From: Castor canadensis
Lineage: Eukaryota > Chordata > Mammalia > Rodentia > Castoridae
DNA length: 64,000 bases
Direction: 5' to 3'
NCBI RefSeq assembly: GCF_047511655.1
Contig: NC_133397.1
Location: forward strand, 40,748,001-40,812,000
Positions 9,931 through 21,744 of this stretch are shown piece by piece. Position 1 is the stretch's first letter; each line of letters opens with the position of its first letter. Under the pieces are notes generated by a model, which was given only the letters and a program-made list of their open reading frames with translations, was not told the origin of the DNA and did not search any database. A program made the translations under genes and the position numbers.

Positions 9931-10461
9931 AAACTTCCTTTTTCTAGATGCTCCCAGTCTTTACAGGTTAAAGTGTTGACAAAACAGACCTACTTCAGGA
10001 ACTTAGAGCAGAGGAGAAAGCTGAAGAGTAAAACCAGTTGGACTGGTTTTCTCATGAATCCCTGTGACTTTAATCCGAACCAGGGAGAATTTTAAAGTCA
10101 ATTGATTCAGGGAATAAAAGCCCTTGGAGCAGTACCTGTGTGAGGCCCTGTTTTTGGCCCAGTGGGGAAGCCAGATGAGTCAGCTGCTCTTGATCTTTGA
10201 GGAGCTCTTTCTACCAGGATTCACCTGTGTGCAAGGTGTAGCGGACTAGGTCAGTAATTAGTCAAAGTGTGAGTAACAGGCTGGAGGAGGAGGGGGAGGA
10301 GATGTCTCACTCAGCAATGCCTGACTGGAGTCCATGGTCCAGAGAAGACAATGTTATGTGTCATTGAGAAGACACCTACCGGAAATGCTGGTGGTTTTCT
10401 GGGGAGTGTTTCACTGATAATGGAGTGGTGCTCTGTGCTGGGATGGGGTAGAGTACAAAGT
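9931..10461. other. No gene recognised
   Basis: Unique-looking sequence with only short chance ORFs. Confidence 0.5.
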
Positions 10462-10686
10462 TGTCAGCCCTGGCTTGCACAGAGCGTCATTCACTGGGCT
10501 CTCAGAATCCCTTCTGGCCATCCACTTGGGGACAGTGCGTGTCACCACCTTTTGCACAGCTGAGGAATGAGGAGAAGCAGCTCTCTTGCTGTGGTCCCCT
10601 CCGCAGGGCTCCTTCCCGGAACAATAAATGCAGTGCTGGAGTTTGAGCCTCTCTCTGCCTCTTCCAAGTCTCTTTCATTTCTAACA
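10462..10686 (+). repeat. Candidate solo LTR
   Basis: TG...CA bounded, 225 bp, with AATAAA near 10622-10627 followed by a CT-rich end. The 8-base word gtacaaag stands one base left of it (10453-10460) and immediately right (10687-10694). Family unknown. The long flank repeat is unusual for an LTR, so this is tentative. Confidence 0.4.
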
Positions 10687-10904
10687 GTACAAAGGTGACA
10701 TACAACATCTACGTTTTCTTAGAGAGCTGATGGCAGACCCTTTTCTTACATTTAGTGGTTCAATAAAGAGTATGGCCACTCTGTCTAACCTCCATCTGCA
10801 TTGCCAAAAATTGACACCCATCAGCCCCACTTGAGGGTCCCTAGTGGCATGGCCTACAATCTAAAGAAGAGACCCAGAGAAGAGGCCATTAATGTTGGAG
10901 GTTT

Positions 10905-11200
10905 CACAGCCATGGCTGGTGCAGACTTCCAAATTCTTTGTGTCCCACCGGGAAGAACCCATGGCAGGACACATGGATATAAAGGGAGTTTATTAAATGT
11001 TAGGGAACGGAAATACAAAAGGGAGCCTGGTGGGCGCAGGTGGAGTCTGCCAGCAGAGAGAGAGCGTGCTTCTGTTGTTAGCTGCTTTTACAATTTACAC
11101 TAATCTAGGGGAAAGGATGAACCAGGTGATTCCCACCAATAATCAATGAGTGGGGAGGGGCATGGGTGTGTCCTGGCCAGGTGAGTTTCGAACTTTCCCT
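10905..11200 (-). repeat. LTR-like repeat, copy A
   Basis: Shares 'ccaaattctttgtgtcc', a 'ttattaa' block and 'caatgagtg.ggaggg.catgggtg' in the same order and spacing with 28,880-29,250. The poly(A)-like TTTATTAA read on the other strand suggests a minus-strand LTR. I cannot name the family. Confidence 0.6.
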
Positions 11201-13260
11201 ACTTCTAGCCTGCCTCAGAAGGACCTGGACCTTCGAGGGAAGTGGGTCATAGAAGCAAAGGTGAACTTGGGACTGCACTATCAGCCTGAACAAGTGGACT
11301 TGGGGGCCAGGAATAGGCTGTACCACCTAAGACCAGTCAGTCCTGACTTGTTGATTCCTTCCTTGTACAACATTGTCATCCACCATGCCTACCATCCTCT
11401 GCACAGGGGAAGCTCTCCATCTAACTAAATCTTCAGTACTTACGCTGACTACCTGGGTTTTCCTGTACGGCAACACTGTCCTTGCCTCACAGTGTCTACT
11501 TTTCTTTATCAGGCTGTGGAGCTCTAGACATGGGCAGAATTTAGACTTAGGTCCGGGTCATGCTCAGCTGAGCAGCCACTCCCCCAGAGCAGCAAGGGGT
11601 CTGGAGGGATGTTTGGGACATTTTACCACGTCTCAGGCCATTTCCTCTTTGGAATTTGAAGGCTGGGACCCCAGAAGTTCTGGGGTCTAACAACTTTCCT
11701 GGCTCCTAAAACACTCTTTCCAGTAATGTTTTTTCTTTGAAATATTTCCCAAATAATTAGCTGAGCAAAGAGGGAAGGAGCAGATTCTCATTGTTTACTT
11801 TTAATTTTTGCAGGGCTGGTGATTGAACTCAGAGCATTGCACATGATAGGCAAGTGATCTATACTGATCTACCAAGAGGGTACTTTTACCATGCAACCAA
11901 TTCTTGATGAGTCGGGGGAGGGGATTCTCACATTTTAGAAATCTTCTTTTCTCCCAGGCTTTTTTTTTTTTTCATTCCTTCCTTATTATCTGGCATCTGC
12001 TAGGTCCCAGGGCCCGTGCAAGCACAGGTGCACGGCCATTTTTCTTGCATAATATTAGCCAAGCTGACCCTCAGATTTAACACCTCAGTCAGTAAAGGGA
12101 GAAGAGCACTGATGAAATATTTGCTAGGCAATTTCACTAGCATCAAAACAATGTTACGAGAAATAACTCTAGTCTTAGTGCTTTGGAGTGGGTACGTGAG
12201 GGTACCTTTAAGAACAAGGTATAATAGAGGAAGGGGAAGGTGACTGGTTGCTTTTACAAGCACCTCAAACTGGTGCATTTCCTAGAAATATAGCACCCAC
12301 TCCTTTGGATAGCTGAGAACTACTGGTAAGCATCGATTTTTAGAATTGAAACAAAGTGTCCCTTTTGCAGTAAGAATATATAAGCTTAATGTTACTTTAA
12401 AAAAGTTTCCACTGACCTTAAAAATATTGAGATCTAAGAAACCGGATTCTGGAGTTGGAGGGTGAGGGAATCCCAGGATGGTGGTCACACAGTCACACCA
12501 CCAACAAAAACAAAAGGGAAATGAGAAAAATGGGGCAGCCACCTAAATACTAGGAATCCTCGTCCCAGCAGGGAGCCCAGGGCACTGCCAGGAACACAGC
12601 CCCATTCAGGCCACGTGATCATCCTCTAGTCTTCCCCTGGGGCTGGGAGACAAAGGAAAGGGAGGAGACTTGGGGACAAAGAGCGAGCACTATAGAAACT
12701 AGCTTCGGGGCGAGGATGCCTCTGCTCCCTGGGTCTGAGTTTCTGTCTTCTGCTTTATCTCACCCAGCAGGTGTTAAAAATTAACCCGAGCTGTAAAAAG
12801 ACAACATAAGGCAGGGCACCTGTGAGGAGCGCTGGGACTTTGGCTCGCCAGGCTGAGAGAAGAGGGAAAAGGCTTTCCAGCCCCCACTCTTCCTTTAGGT
12901 CTCTTGTCTTTTCATGGTCTCCCCTTTTGCCTCTCCCCAACCCCTCCGGATCTCTGGGCAGACCTGTCTCTCTTGGCTTCCTTCTTAGCATTCATGCCTT
13001 AATTTGCTGTCCCTAGGCAGGGATAGTAAAGGGGTGTCACCAACACACAAACTGTGGGGAAGGAGAGTGCTTTTATTTGATGATGTTTTAACAAATGCAA
13101 GCATCAGGATAAGGAGGCTAGTCTAGAAGATACTTGAAAGCAGGACAGAGAATCAATCCTGACCCTGCCTGACCACAGAGTTCATTTCTTCTGAACACCA
13201 TGAAACTATTTCTTCTAGCTTCACATGTATAAAGATTTCCACTGTTTGGAATGCTTGTGA
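11201..13260. other. No gene recognised
   Basis: Mostly unique-looking sequence. A short ID-like remnant (minus strand) lies near 11,812-11,875. The many ORFs under 110 codons lack domains or a conserved context. Confidence 0.5.
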
Positions 13261-13267
13261 CTCATTT

Positions 13268-13307
<40 letters not shown>

Positions 13308-13309
13308 TG
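13268..13309. repeat. (CT)n(CA)n microsatellite
   Basis: About 12 CT units followed by about 9 CA units. Confidence 0.9.
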
Positions 13310-13877
13310 AGAGCTAGATGAAATTTAGAAATCAAATCTACTGAACAGTGAATTTAAATTTTGCAGAAAAGGAATAAAATCTCATTCTGTAATTCAGTGT
13401 TGAATTGTATTTCAATAAATACAATTGTATGTATTTATGTGCTTTGTGTTTTTTTGCAGTTTTGCCTTGGACTTTTACCTGTCCTACTCTCCTGAGTTCT
13501 CTTCTGGCTCAGGGAGAACGAACTTGGATGTGGAAACACACACCAAACTCCTAGAAGAGCCTATGGATATTTGACCAGTCAAAGTGAGGATTCACATTGA
13601 CAGAATCAGTCTCTTAAAAATTGTGTGGCTCATTCCTCTATCAAAACATAGAGCATTTCCATTACACCCAAAAAGTTTCCGCACGCCCCTTATAGCCCCT
13701 CCCCCCCTTGGGAGGTATCTCTCCCAAGCAATTTGATTCTGATTTCTGGCCTATAGATTAGCTTTGCCTGTGTAGAATTCCATATAAATGGGATTGTGTG
13801 GAATGCACCTTTCTGTATCTGGCTTCTACTGCCAAGCGTAATGCTCTTGAGGTTCACTGTGTTGCTCCTCTGTAGTT
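13310..13877. other. No gene recognised; possible L1 remnant at its right end
   Basis: 13,730-13,870 ('ggcctatagattagctttgc', 'tgttgctcctctgtagtt') reads like an old antisense L1 piece. The rest is unassigned. Confidence 0.35.
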
Positions 13878-14082
13878 TTCTTTCTTTTTTTGGTGGTAGT
13901 GGGGTTTGAACTCAGGACTTTGTGCTTGCTAGGAACGCACTCTGTCACTTGAATCAACCTCCAGACCCCCTTTTCTTTGAGACAGGGTCTTTGTAGCCCA
14001 GACTGGTCTCAAAGTCATGATCTTCCTGCCTCAGCTTCCTGAGTACTGGGATTATAGGAGGCACATACCACACCTGGTTTAT
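13878..14082 (-). repeat. Dimeric SINE, minus strand
   Basis: Opens with a T-run and 'ggtggtagtggggtttgaac'; ends 'gggattatagg...cacctggtt'. Diverged copy. Confidence 0.75.
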
Positions 14083-14213
14083 AGAAACTTTTGGTAGAAA
14101 ACCCCAGAAGTTTTTAAGTCCCTTTGCATAGGATGTATTCCCAGGCATTCTCTTGGATTGTGATGGCTTTCTTCTGGGTCAACTTAGTTGAGGTGGGCCA
14201 AAGTTTTCCAGAA

Positions 14214-14410
14214 TCAGGCTGGGTGCCAGGGACTCATGCCTGTAATCTTAGCTACTCAGGAGACAGAGATCAGGAGGATCAAGACTCAAGACCAGCCTGG
14301 GCAAATAGTTCACGAGACCCTATCTCGAAAAAACCCATCACAAAAAAGGGCTGGTGGAGTGCCTTAAGCTGTAGGCCCTGAGTTCAAACCCCAATACCTA
14401 AAAAAACGAA
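14214..14410 (+). repeat. Dimeric SINE, plus strand
   Basis: Near-consensus copy: 'cctgtaatcttagctactca', 'caaatagttcacgagaccc', 'gggctggtggagtg', 'gagttcaaaccccaatac' and an A-rich tail. Confidence 0.85.
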
Positions 14411-14517
14411 CTAAAACAAAGTTTTCCATGACCTGGGCGCTGTATGTTCCAGGTTAATGTTGGCTACAAGAGGAATTTGCATGATATTTGGAAGTTATAA
14501 TGAAGCAGCAGCCAGGT

Positions 14518-14724
14518 TTTTTGTTTGTTTGTTTGTTTTGTGGTACTGGACTTGAACTTAGGGCCTACACCTTGTGCCACTCCACCAGCCCTTTTTTTGT
14601 GAAATAGGTTTTTCAAGATAGGGTCTTGCGGATTATTTGCCCAGGCTGGCTTCAAACCTCGATCCTCCTGATCTCTGCCTCTTGAGTAGCTAGGATTACA
14701 GGCGTGAGCCACCAGCACCTAGCT
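14518..14724 (-). repeat. Dimeric SINE, minus strand
   Basis: (tttg)n run, 'ccactccaccagccc', 'gattatttgcccaggctgg', 'gtagctaggattacaggcgt'. Well preserved. Confidence 0.85.
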
Positions 14725-14739
14725 ATTTTCTATTTTTTA

Positions 14740-15485
14740 AGAATTGTAGAACTGTCTTTTTTATTTTTTATTAGCATATAGTAATTGTACAAGAGGTTTC
14801 ATTGTGATATTTTCATACAAGTATATAATATACTTTGACCAAATTCACCCCCTCTAGTACTTTCTCATCCCTCCCTCTGTTTTTAATAATTTTAATGGGG
14901 TTTCATTATTTTCATACATGTGTATGAAATTAATTTGATCCTATTCAAATTCTTCATCCTCTCCTTTCATCCTCCCCTCTTCCTCTGGTTCCCCACCCCC
15001 AGTCAACTCCCCCACCACCATCATTTAACACTCTTGTCATTTTCTTTTTAAGGCCTAGATTCCACATATGAGAGAACATATGGGTTTTGTCTTTGTCAGG
15101 ACTATTTATTTCACTTAACATGATGATTTTCAGTTTCACTCATAGTCTTGCAAAGGACATAATTGCATTCTTACTTGTGGCTGAATAGTACTCCACTGTG
15201 TGTACACATCACATTTCTTTACCATTCTTCACTTGATAGGCACCTAGGCTGATTCCATAGTTTGGCTGTTATGAATTGCACTGCTATGAACATGGGTGTG
15301 CAGGTATGGGTCTTTTGTATGCTGACTCACATTCCTTGGGATTTCTGCCCAGGGGTGATATAGTAGAATCATTACAGAGTTCTATCTTAGGCTTTTGAGG
15401 AAACTTCATACTAATATACTGATTTCCATAGTGGCTACACTAATTTACATTCTCACCAACAATATGTAAGTGTTCTTCAGAAATG
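14740..15485 (-). mobile_element. L1 fragment, 3' end, minus strand
   Basis: Antisense reading of an L1 ORF2 end and 3' UTR. Telltale phrases are 'gaatagtactccactgtgtg', 'tatgaacatgggtgtgcagg', 'atttccatagtggctacact' and 'acattctcaccaacaatatg'. The 3' end is at the left (ttattagcatatag). No open ORF2 remains. Confidence 0.85.
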
Positions 15486-15494
15486 AGTTACCTA

Positions 15495-15712
15495 AGCCAG
15501 GTGCTGGTGGTTCACACCTGTAATCCTAGCTACTCAGGAGGCAGAAATCAGGAGGATCGAAGTTCAAAGCCAGCCTGGGCAAATGGAGACCCTATCTCAA
15601 AAATACCTAACACAAAAAAAGGGCTGGTGGAGTGGCTCAAGTGGTAGAGTGCCTGTGTAGCAAGTGTGAAGCCCTGAGTTCAAACCTCAGTAACAACCCC
15701 CCCCTGAAAAAA
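15495..15712 (+). repeat. Dimeric SINE, plus strand
   Basis: Complete copy with both halves, 'gtggtagagtgcctgtgtag' and 'gagttcaaacctcagtaac'. Sits inside the L1 fragment. Confidence 0.85.
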
Positions 15713-15769
15713 AGATTGCCAGTATCTATATTTTCAAGGGTCTTCTCTATGTTTTCCTTTAAAAGTTTA

Positions 15770-16107
15770 TTTTATTTTATTAGTAGTCTGCATTTGAACT
15801 CAGGGCCTCATACTTGCTAGGGCAATGCTCTACCACTAGAACCACATCCCCAGCCCTTTTTTGCTTTAGTTATTTTTCAAGCAGGGTCTCACTTTTGCCC
15901 AGGGAAGGACTCATATGGACAGCCTCCTATGTATGCCATCCCACATATCTTACCTATGCTCCCTGTGGGATCATAAATGTGCACCACCATGAGAGAGATG
16001 AGGTCTCTCTAACTTTTTGCCTGGACTGACCTCAAATCTCAATCCTTCTGATCTCTGCCTCCCAAGTAGCTGGTATTACAGGTATAAGCTATCCCACCTA
16101 TCTTTCC
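15770..16107 (-). repeat. Rearranged dimeric SINE, minus strand
   Basis: Both SINE halves are present but separated by about 100 bases of inserted or duplicated sequence. Also lies in the L1 region. Confidence 0.65.
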
Positions 16108-16250
16108 TCTAATAATTTAGACCGTTAATCCATTTAAATTAATTTTTGTACAGGATGAGTGGTAGGGGCCTAACTTCAGTCTTCTACATGTGGATGTCCA
16201 GATTTCCCAACACCATTTGTTGACGGGGCTGTTTTTTTTCTCCAGCATAT
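16108..16250 (-). mobile_element. L1 ORF2 fragment, minus strand
   Basis: 'cttcagtcttctacatgtgg' and 'cagatttcccaacaccattt' are standard antisense L1 ORF2 phrases. Probably the same element as 14,740-15,485, with an internal deletion. Confidence 0.7.
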
Positions 16251-16378
16251 GCAAAACTGTTTTTCTTTAAAAGACCTTTATTACAAATTTAAAATCTGGG
16301 GAAGCCCTTTATTCCTACCCAAAGAGCTCATAAATTTGGAGAGCATAGCAAATTTTTCATTTAAAAAGATAATGTTGA

Positions 16379-16528
16379 AAATTAGAGATAAGGGCAAAAT
16401 TTTTTCTGCCTGGTATTGGGGGGGAGAGGGAGGGGGTGGAGTGGGTGGTAAGGGAGGGGGTGGGGGCAGGGGGGAGAAATGGCCCAAGCCTTGTATGCAC
16501 ATATGAATAATAAAACAAACAAACAAAC
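16379..16528 (+). mobile_element. Short 5'-truncated L1 3' end, plus strand
   Basis: Only a 3' UTR: a G-rich tract (16417-16476), then 'gaataataaaa' and (caaa)n. The 16-base word aaaaagataatgttga flanks it at 16363-16378 and 16529-16544, a textbook L1 target-site duplication. Confidence 0.8.
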
Positions 16529-16544
16529 AAAAAGATAATGTTGA

Positions 16545-16672
16545 GAGCCAGGCATGGTACTATACACCTGTAATCCTAGCACTAGGGAAGCTGAAGCCAG
16601 AAGATTGAAAGTTTAAGGCTATGTAGCAAGACCTTATCTCAGTCACTCCCCCTTGCAAAAAAAAAAATCATG
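16545..16672 (+). repeat. B1-type SINE, plus strand
   Basis: 'gccaggcatggtactataca...cctgtaatcctagcac' through an A-run. Inserted right at the end of the second L1 target duplication. Confidence 0.75.
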
Positions 16673-16713
16673 TTGAAAATGGTAAAAGATGATATCCAGG
16701 CATTAGTCCCACT

Positions 16714-16937
16714 TCTTTTTTCTTTTTGGTGGTACTGGGGTTTGCACTCAGTGCTTCATGCTTGCTAAGCAGGCCCTCTACTGCTTGAACCATTCTTCCA
16801 GTCCTGTTTTGTGTTGGGTATTTTCAAGATAGGGTCTCAGGAACTATTTGCTCAGGGGTGGCTTCAAATCTCAATCCTCCTGATCTCTGCCTCCTGAGTA
16901 GCTGGGATTATAGGTGTGAGCCACCAGCACCCAGCAA
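16714..16937 (-). repeat. Dimeric SINE, minus strand
   Basis: 'ggtggtactggggtttgcac', 'gaactatttgctcagg', 'gtagctgggattataggtgt'. Confidence 0.8.
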
Positions 16938-18477
16938 TCCCATGTCTAAGAGGCAGTGAAAACCTCAAGCAGTCAGAGCACCAAGGTTAGTAAGGTTACT
17001 ACACCTTCCAGACTTTATAGCTTAATTTTGATACTCAACAGGGTTTTTTGGTTTTTTTTTTTCTTATACTCAATAAGGTTTTTATGGCTCAACAAGGGAA
17101 AACTGACCCCAGGTAACACTCCTGGATGGATTCTCAAGTAGTCAACTTCACATAACATTGAGCATGTCTGTCCCACTGGCCTTTTAGATTCAGGACTATT
17201 ATCCTATGTCTTTTTTTTTAATCACAAAGTTTATTGGAAACTTTCTTTGACTGTAGTATGATACTAGGATGTGGCCAGTAAAATCTAATTGTACCGGATC
17301 GTCTGTGGTTGGACTTTCAGTGAGAGTAGTTTATGGGGGTATTCATGAGCCTGATGACACACTAGAAGATAAAGGACTCAAAAGGAATCTGACTCAACTG
17401 TGGTCACAAGGCAAGCATAGCCTAGGTACTGTGTGTGTAGCTGAGCTTGTAAATTATTCACTATGGATGCTCCTCTTACTCTAACCTGGAGTCAGGATGT
17501 ACAGGTTACAGACAAATCAGCAAATCCATGAATCAACACACAAAGCATGAGGAGCCTAACATGCCAGAAATCTCCATCATTGCTGGAAACCTCAATCCAG
17601 GTGTCAGGAAGCAGGAAACCCAACAGGCAGGTTTTTTAATGCTCTGAAGGTAAGGAGCAGGCAGCTGGTACTGAGCAGCTCAAGCGTGTCATTATTGAGA
17701 TGCTAGATCACAGGCACGAGGAAACACCTGGATCTTAGCTCTTCTAGTTCCCAGCAGAACACCTTTAGCTTCCAAAGTCTGCGTTGAATACATGCAACTG
17801 CCACTGAAGTGTCACAGCATCTTCTGCAAGGCAGCAGAAGAGGTGTGATTCAGATCTGGCTTTTAGTTAGTCCTCGTAGTGTGTCGTTGTCCTCATAAAT
17901 TCCTGTGCATCCTTGCTGGCATCCAAATCTGGCTTTCTTTCCTGACTGCCATGTGGACACTTACAATGACTTCAGGCTACACATTAGATGCAGAGGAAAC
18001 ACCTGCTGTCTTTCTCCTATTCCTTCAATTTGGTGATTGTATCTAATCCCTCCAATAAATCATTCAATCATTATTGTTCACAGTGGACCTGATTCTGTGG
18101 TCAAATCCCAACCAATTCAACAGGCTCAAGATGTCAGCACACAAGTGGACTATGCACCCAGCATCCAACCTCACCTCCTTGCTCCTTAGTCTTGGAGCCA
18201 GCCATCATCACCTACTGTTCACTTCAGCAGTCCTCTGCTGGGACCATACCCTGGATACTGGGAACCCCCAGAGACCATTCCACCTCTGTTTCTCCCTATC
18301 CAGATTCTTGTTCTTCCCATTTTCTTATTCCCTGAACCACATCTTGACCGTATCCTTGACCTTGGTCTGACAGCCTTCTTTGGCTTCCCTTTTCCTCTTC
18401 TCCTGTTTATACCTCATAGACTATCACCTTACTTGTTTTCTTGCTAGCAGCTTCAGAGCTGTTAAGAAAAATTATCC
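16938..18477. other. No gene recognised
   Basis: Mixed unique-looking sequence. The stretch 17,200-17,500 begins with a 'tttaatcacaaagtttatt' block and may be an old antisense LTR. The open frames in it are short and featureless. Confidence 0.4.
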
Positions 18478-18650
18478 AGGGCTGGTGGAGTGGCTTAAGT
18501 GGTAGAGTGCCTGCCTAGTAAACCCCAATACTGCCAAAAAAAAAAGAAAGAAAAAGAAAAGTAAAATTATCAAGGCTCAAGGGGTAGAATGCCTGCTTTG
18601 CAAGTGTAAAGTCCTGAGTTCAAACACGATACCACCAAAAGAAAATTATC
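18478..18650 (+). repeat. Two ID-type SINE monomers, plus strand
   Basis: Successive units at 18478-18545 and 18570-18640, the second ending 'gagttcaaacacgatacc'. Confidence 0.75.
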
Positions 18651-18721
18651 CAAAACTCAGAAATTCTGTATTCCTTTCCCATTTTTATTTATGGATTATT
18701 TTTGTTCAATAAGAAATTTTT

Positions 18722-19070
18722 AGTCATGTGCCAGTGGCTCACACCTGTAATCCTAGCTAGAGGTAGAGATCAGGAGGATCATAGTTCAAGGCCAGCCCAG
18801 GCAAATAGTTTTTGAGACCCAATCTTGAAAATACCCAACACAGAAAAGGGCCGGCAGATGGTTCAAGGGGTAGAGTGCCTGTGTAGGAAGTGTGAGGCCC
18901 TGAGTTCAAACCCCAGTACTGCAAAAGCAGGAAGGAAGAAAGGAAGGGTGAGAGGGAGAGAAGAAAGGAGGAAACATAAAAGAATAGAGGGTTGGTGGAG
19001 TGGCTTGAGTGGTAGAACGACTGCCTAGCAAGCATGAGGACCTGAGTTCAAACCCCAGTGCTACCAAGGT
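18722..19070 (+). repeat. Dimeric SINE followed by an ID monomer, plus strand
   Basis: Dimer 18722-18928 ending 'gttcaaaccccagtactgc', purine-rich spacer, ID unit 18985-19070. Confidence 0.8.
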
Positions 19071-19319
19071 TTTTTTTAAAAAAAACTTAAAAAATAAAAG
19101 AATAGAAAGAATCACTTTAAGTTATTTAATTTCCAAGTACAGGAACTGTTGTTTTACTATACAGTGAGGACAAATCAAGATCCCGCTCCCCAATCTCCTC
19201 CAGCCCTTTCTCAGAAAAACCTTTATTGTATTCCTATAATCAATTTTCTGTCAAAATGACTATTTTCACCAATAATTTGTCAGAATTAACAGGAGAAACA
19301 GCAAGATAGGAAAACAACA

Positions 19320-19380
19320 GAATGGAGCTAATGTGTGCAAGGCCCCAGGGTTTGGTCCCCAGTGCCACACACACACACAA
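19320..19380 (+). repeat. ID fragment with (CA)n tail
   Basis: 'tgcaaggccccagggtttgg...ccccagtgccac' then five CA units. Confidence 0.6.
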
Positions 19381-19432
19381 ATTTCCAGTATCACTGCATG
19401 AGTTATATTCATCTCTTGTAAAGATAAGCATT

Positions 19433-19545
19433 CAATAACAAGCTCCTTTGAGAATGAATCAGAAGTTAAATGCCTGACTTTATCTGATACACAAACATTT
19501 TTCAAAGTTTTCACTACTGAGACATAAACCTTAGAGTTGACAAAA
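19433..19545. repeat. Unnamed interspersed repeat, copy 1
   Basis: Shares 'cagaagttaa.tgcc.gac.ttatctgatacacaaa' and 'gagacataa' at matching spacing with 21262-21370. Family not recognised. Confidence 0.55.
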
Positions 19546-19557
19546 GCATTAAATTAG

Positions 19558-19650
19558 TTAATGTGGGCTGGTGGAGTGGCTGTAGTGGTAGCATAACTGC
19601 CCAGAAAACATGAGGCCATGAGTTCAAACCCCAGTACTGCCAAAAGAAAA
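19558..19650 (+). repeat. ID-type SINE, plus strand
   Basis: 'gggctggtggagtggctgta' through 'gttcaaaccccagtactgcc'. Confidence 0.8.
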
Positions 19651-21261
19651 ATATGTTAATTTGTATATGTTATCGCTATTAATGTCACAAATTACTGAAA
19701 TGTTGAGGTTTCATGTCCAAATTATTCTAAGTTGCTAAGAATGAACTTGCAGAGAAAATTAAAGCATAATAATAAATATGCTTAATTATTAGCCAAAATG
19801 CTCTTTAGCTAAAATGCTTTCTCATTGGTCCGTGGTGAGTGCTTTCAAATAACAATCAGTCTCTTTGGTGTTAGGAACAGATCCATATCCAGGCTGAACT
19901 TTCGAGTCCTGAAAGAAAAATGATGAACTTTTGCTGAAAGACATTTATGGAGTTTAGTTTAAGACTCCACCAACCCCAGCCTCATGGTGCAGCTGGGCAC
20001 CGTGATGTCTCTGTTTTTCTGAAAAACTCAGTGTTGCACCCTAGTGCTATTGCCTGGTATTTTTTAACTTCCCACATACCTCTGATTTCTCCCAACTGGG
20101 CTGGTGCTCCTCAAGAGCCTATGTGTTTTACTTCCTGGATACCATTAATACTTGGTACATAGTTTCTTGCACATAAATTTTCCAGTGGTTAAATTACAAA
20201 TTAATCCCATGCCAAGCTGTGCTTCAGTGGAATGATTAGAAAGGTCATAAAAGCTGCTTATAAATGACCAGCTGTCTCAAATATGTCCCTCAAAGATATC
20301 CACCATGTCTTAGATTCTCACCATTACCTGCTTCTTTTGGATAAAGCGTTAGTTCCAGAAGGTTTGTATGAAAGCATGAGTATCTAAGCTAGGGCATGCA
20401 ACTCTCTAGAACACTGTCCCTGTTTCTTAACAGAGCTCTTAGGTGTAGAATTGTGTCCAGGAAAAGAGCTAGAGAACCTGGAGCCTCACTTTGGGGGTGC
20501 TGATGAAATGCTGCTTCCCATGAGAGTGTGAACAGGGTAGTGTCTAACCGGATGAGAGGGCATCTTCAAATAACCAGAGTTTATCTGTAGCCTGGATCCT
20601 TCACAAACTAACCAGTGCTGTTGGTTATGAACCAATCACTAGAGTGAATTCCCCTCAGACATTGGTGGACAAATGACTGACCCAAGTTACACTCACAGTG
20701 CTCTTGGTGGGCTGCTCTACTTTCGGAAATGCTTGCTGCTCTAACTGGTCTCATTGCAAGTACAATGAACAGAGAGAAGCAATTTCTGTGATATCCAGAG
20801 GGCTTTGTGAACTCAAGTTCTCATCTGGACTGTCCTCAATAATCATGCAGGGATGGGTTGAAATGGCACGTCCCTTGACCTACAGTAGAGTTTCTAAATT
20901 CCGAATGATCTGTACAAAGCACACCCATGCCTATGTGTTACATTTAAGGGCTCCATGTCCCTAACGCCAGTGTGTTTTCATAAGAGCTACTTGCTAGGTT
21001 GATGGGTGGAGCCAGAAGTCAGCAGGTTCCTGAGTGGATAGGTGATAGCTGCCATGCAGGATCTCTGACCTCCAGCAACCCCCAACAGGATAGCAGACAG
21101 GGAAGGTTTCTATGGCTACAAGGGCTTGGCTGCTTTATTACTTTATGCTGATGAGCGCTTTTACAAGATATAAGCAAAGTACAGACTCTTGGATAGGCAT
21201 TTGGGTAGAAAGGCTGACACCCCATGTGAAAGAACGAAGGCCCTCTGTAGAGACACAAGTG
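19651..21261. other. No gene recognised
   Basis: Unique-looking, no domain-bearing ORF. The part from about 21,020 may belong to the repeat at 21,262. Confidence 0.45.
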
Positions 21262-21370
21262 TGTCCTTTGGGAATCACCCAGAAGTTAAGTACCAGACCT
21301 TATCTGATACACAAATGAACACTTTCTCTAACTTTTGACTTTTGAGACATAAGTTTGGGTTGACATTAGG
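21262..21370. repeat. Unnamed interspersed repeat, copy 2
   Basis: Partner of 19433-19545 (same orientation, near 80% similar by eye over its core). Confidence 0.55.
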
Positions 21371-21744
21371 GAGGCTACATAGTGTAGGTTTTAGAGCCTA
21401 CAGACCTAGATCAAGCCTTTTGGCCGCCTTCACCAGCAGTGGGATCTTAGGTACTACCTAACATTGCTAACCCGGTTTGCCCATTTGTTTTTGTTGGAAA
21501 TAAGTGATACCTCGTTTACAGTCTCTGTGACGATTAAATGAGATATGGAAGAAAGCACATTGTGAATGCTTACCAAACTTTCATTTTCCTATCTCTTCCT
21601 TTATCAATGGTCAGCTGAGTTAACTAACTACTAAGGAGGATTTCTGACCAGAAGCTAAAAAAGGCTCTGAAAACTCTCAACGGAAGAAGAATCTAAAAAA
21701 ATAACTCACAAAAAGAAAAGTAGTGTGTTTCAATTAAGACTCGT

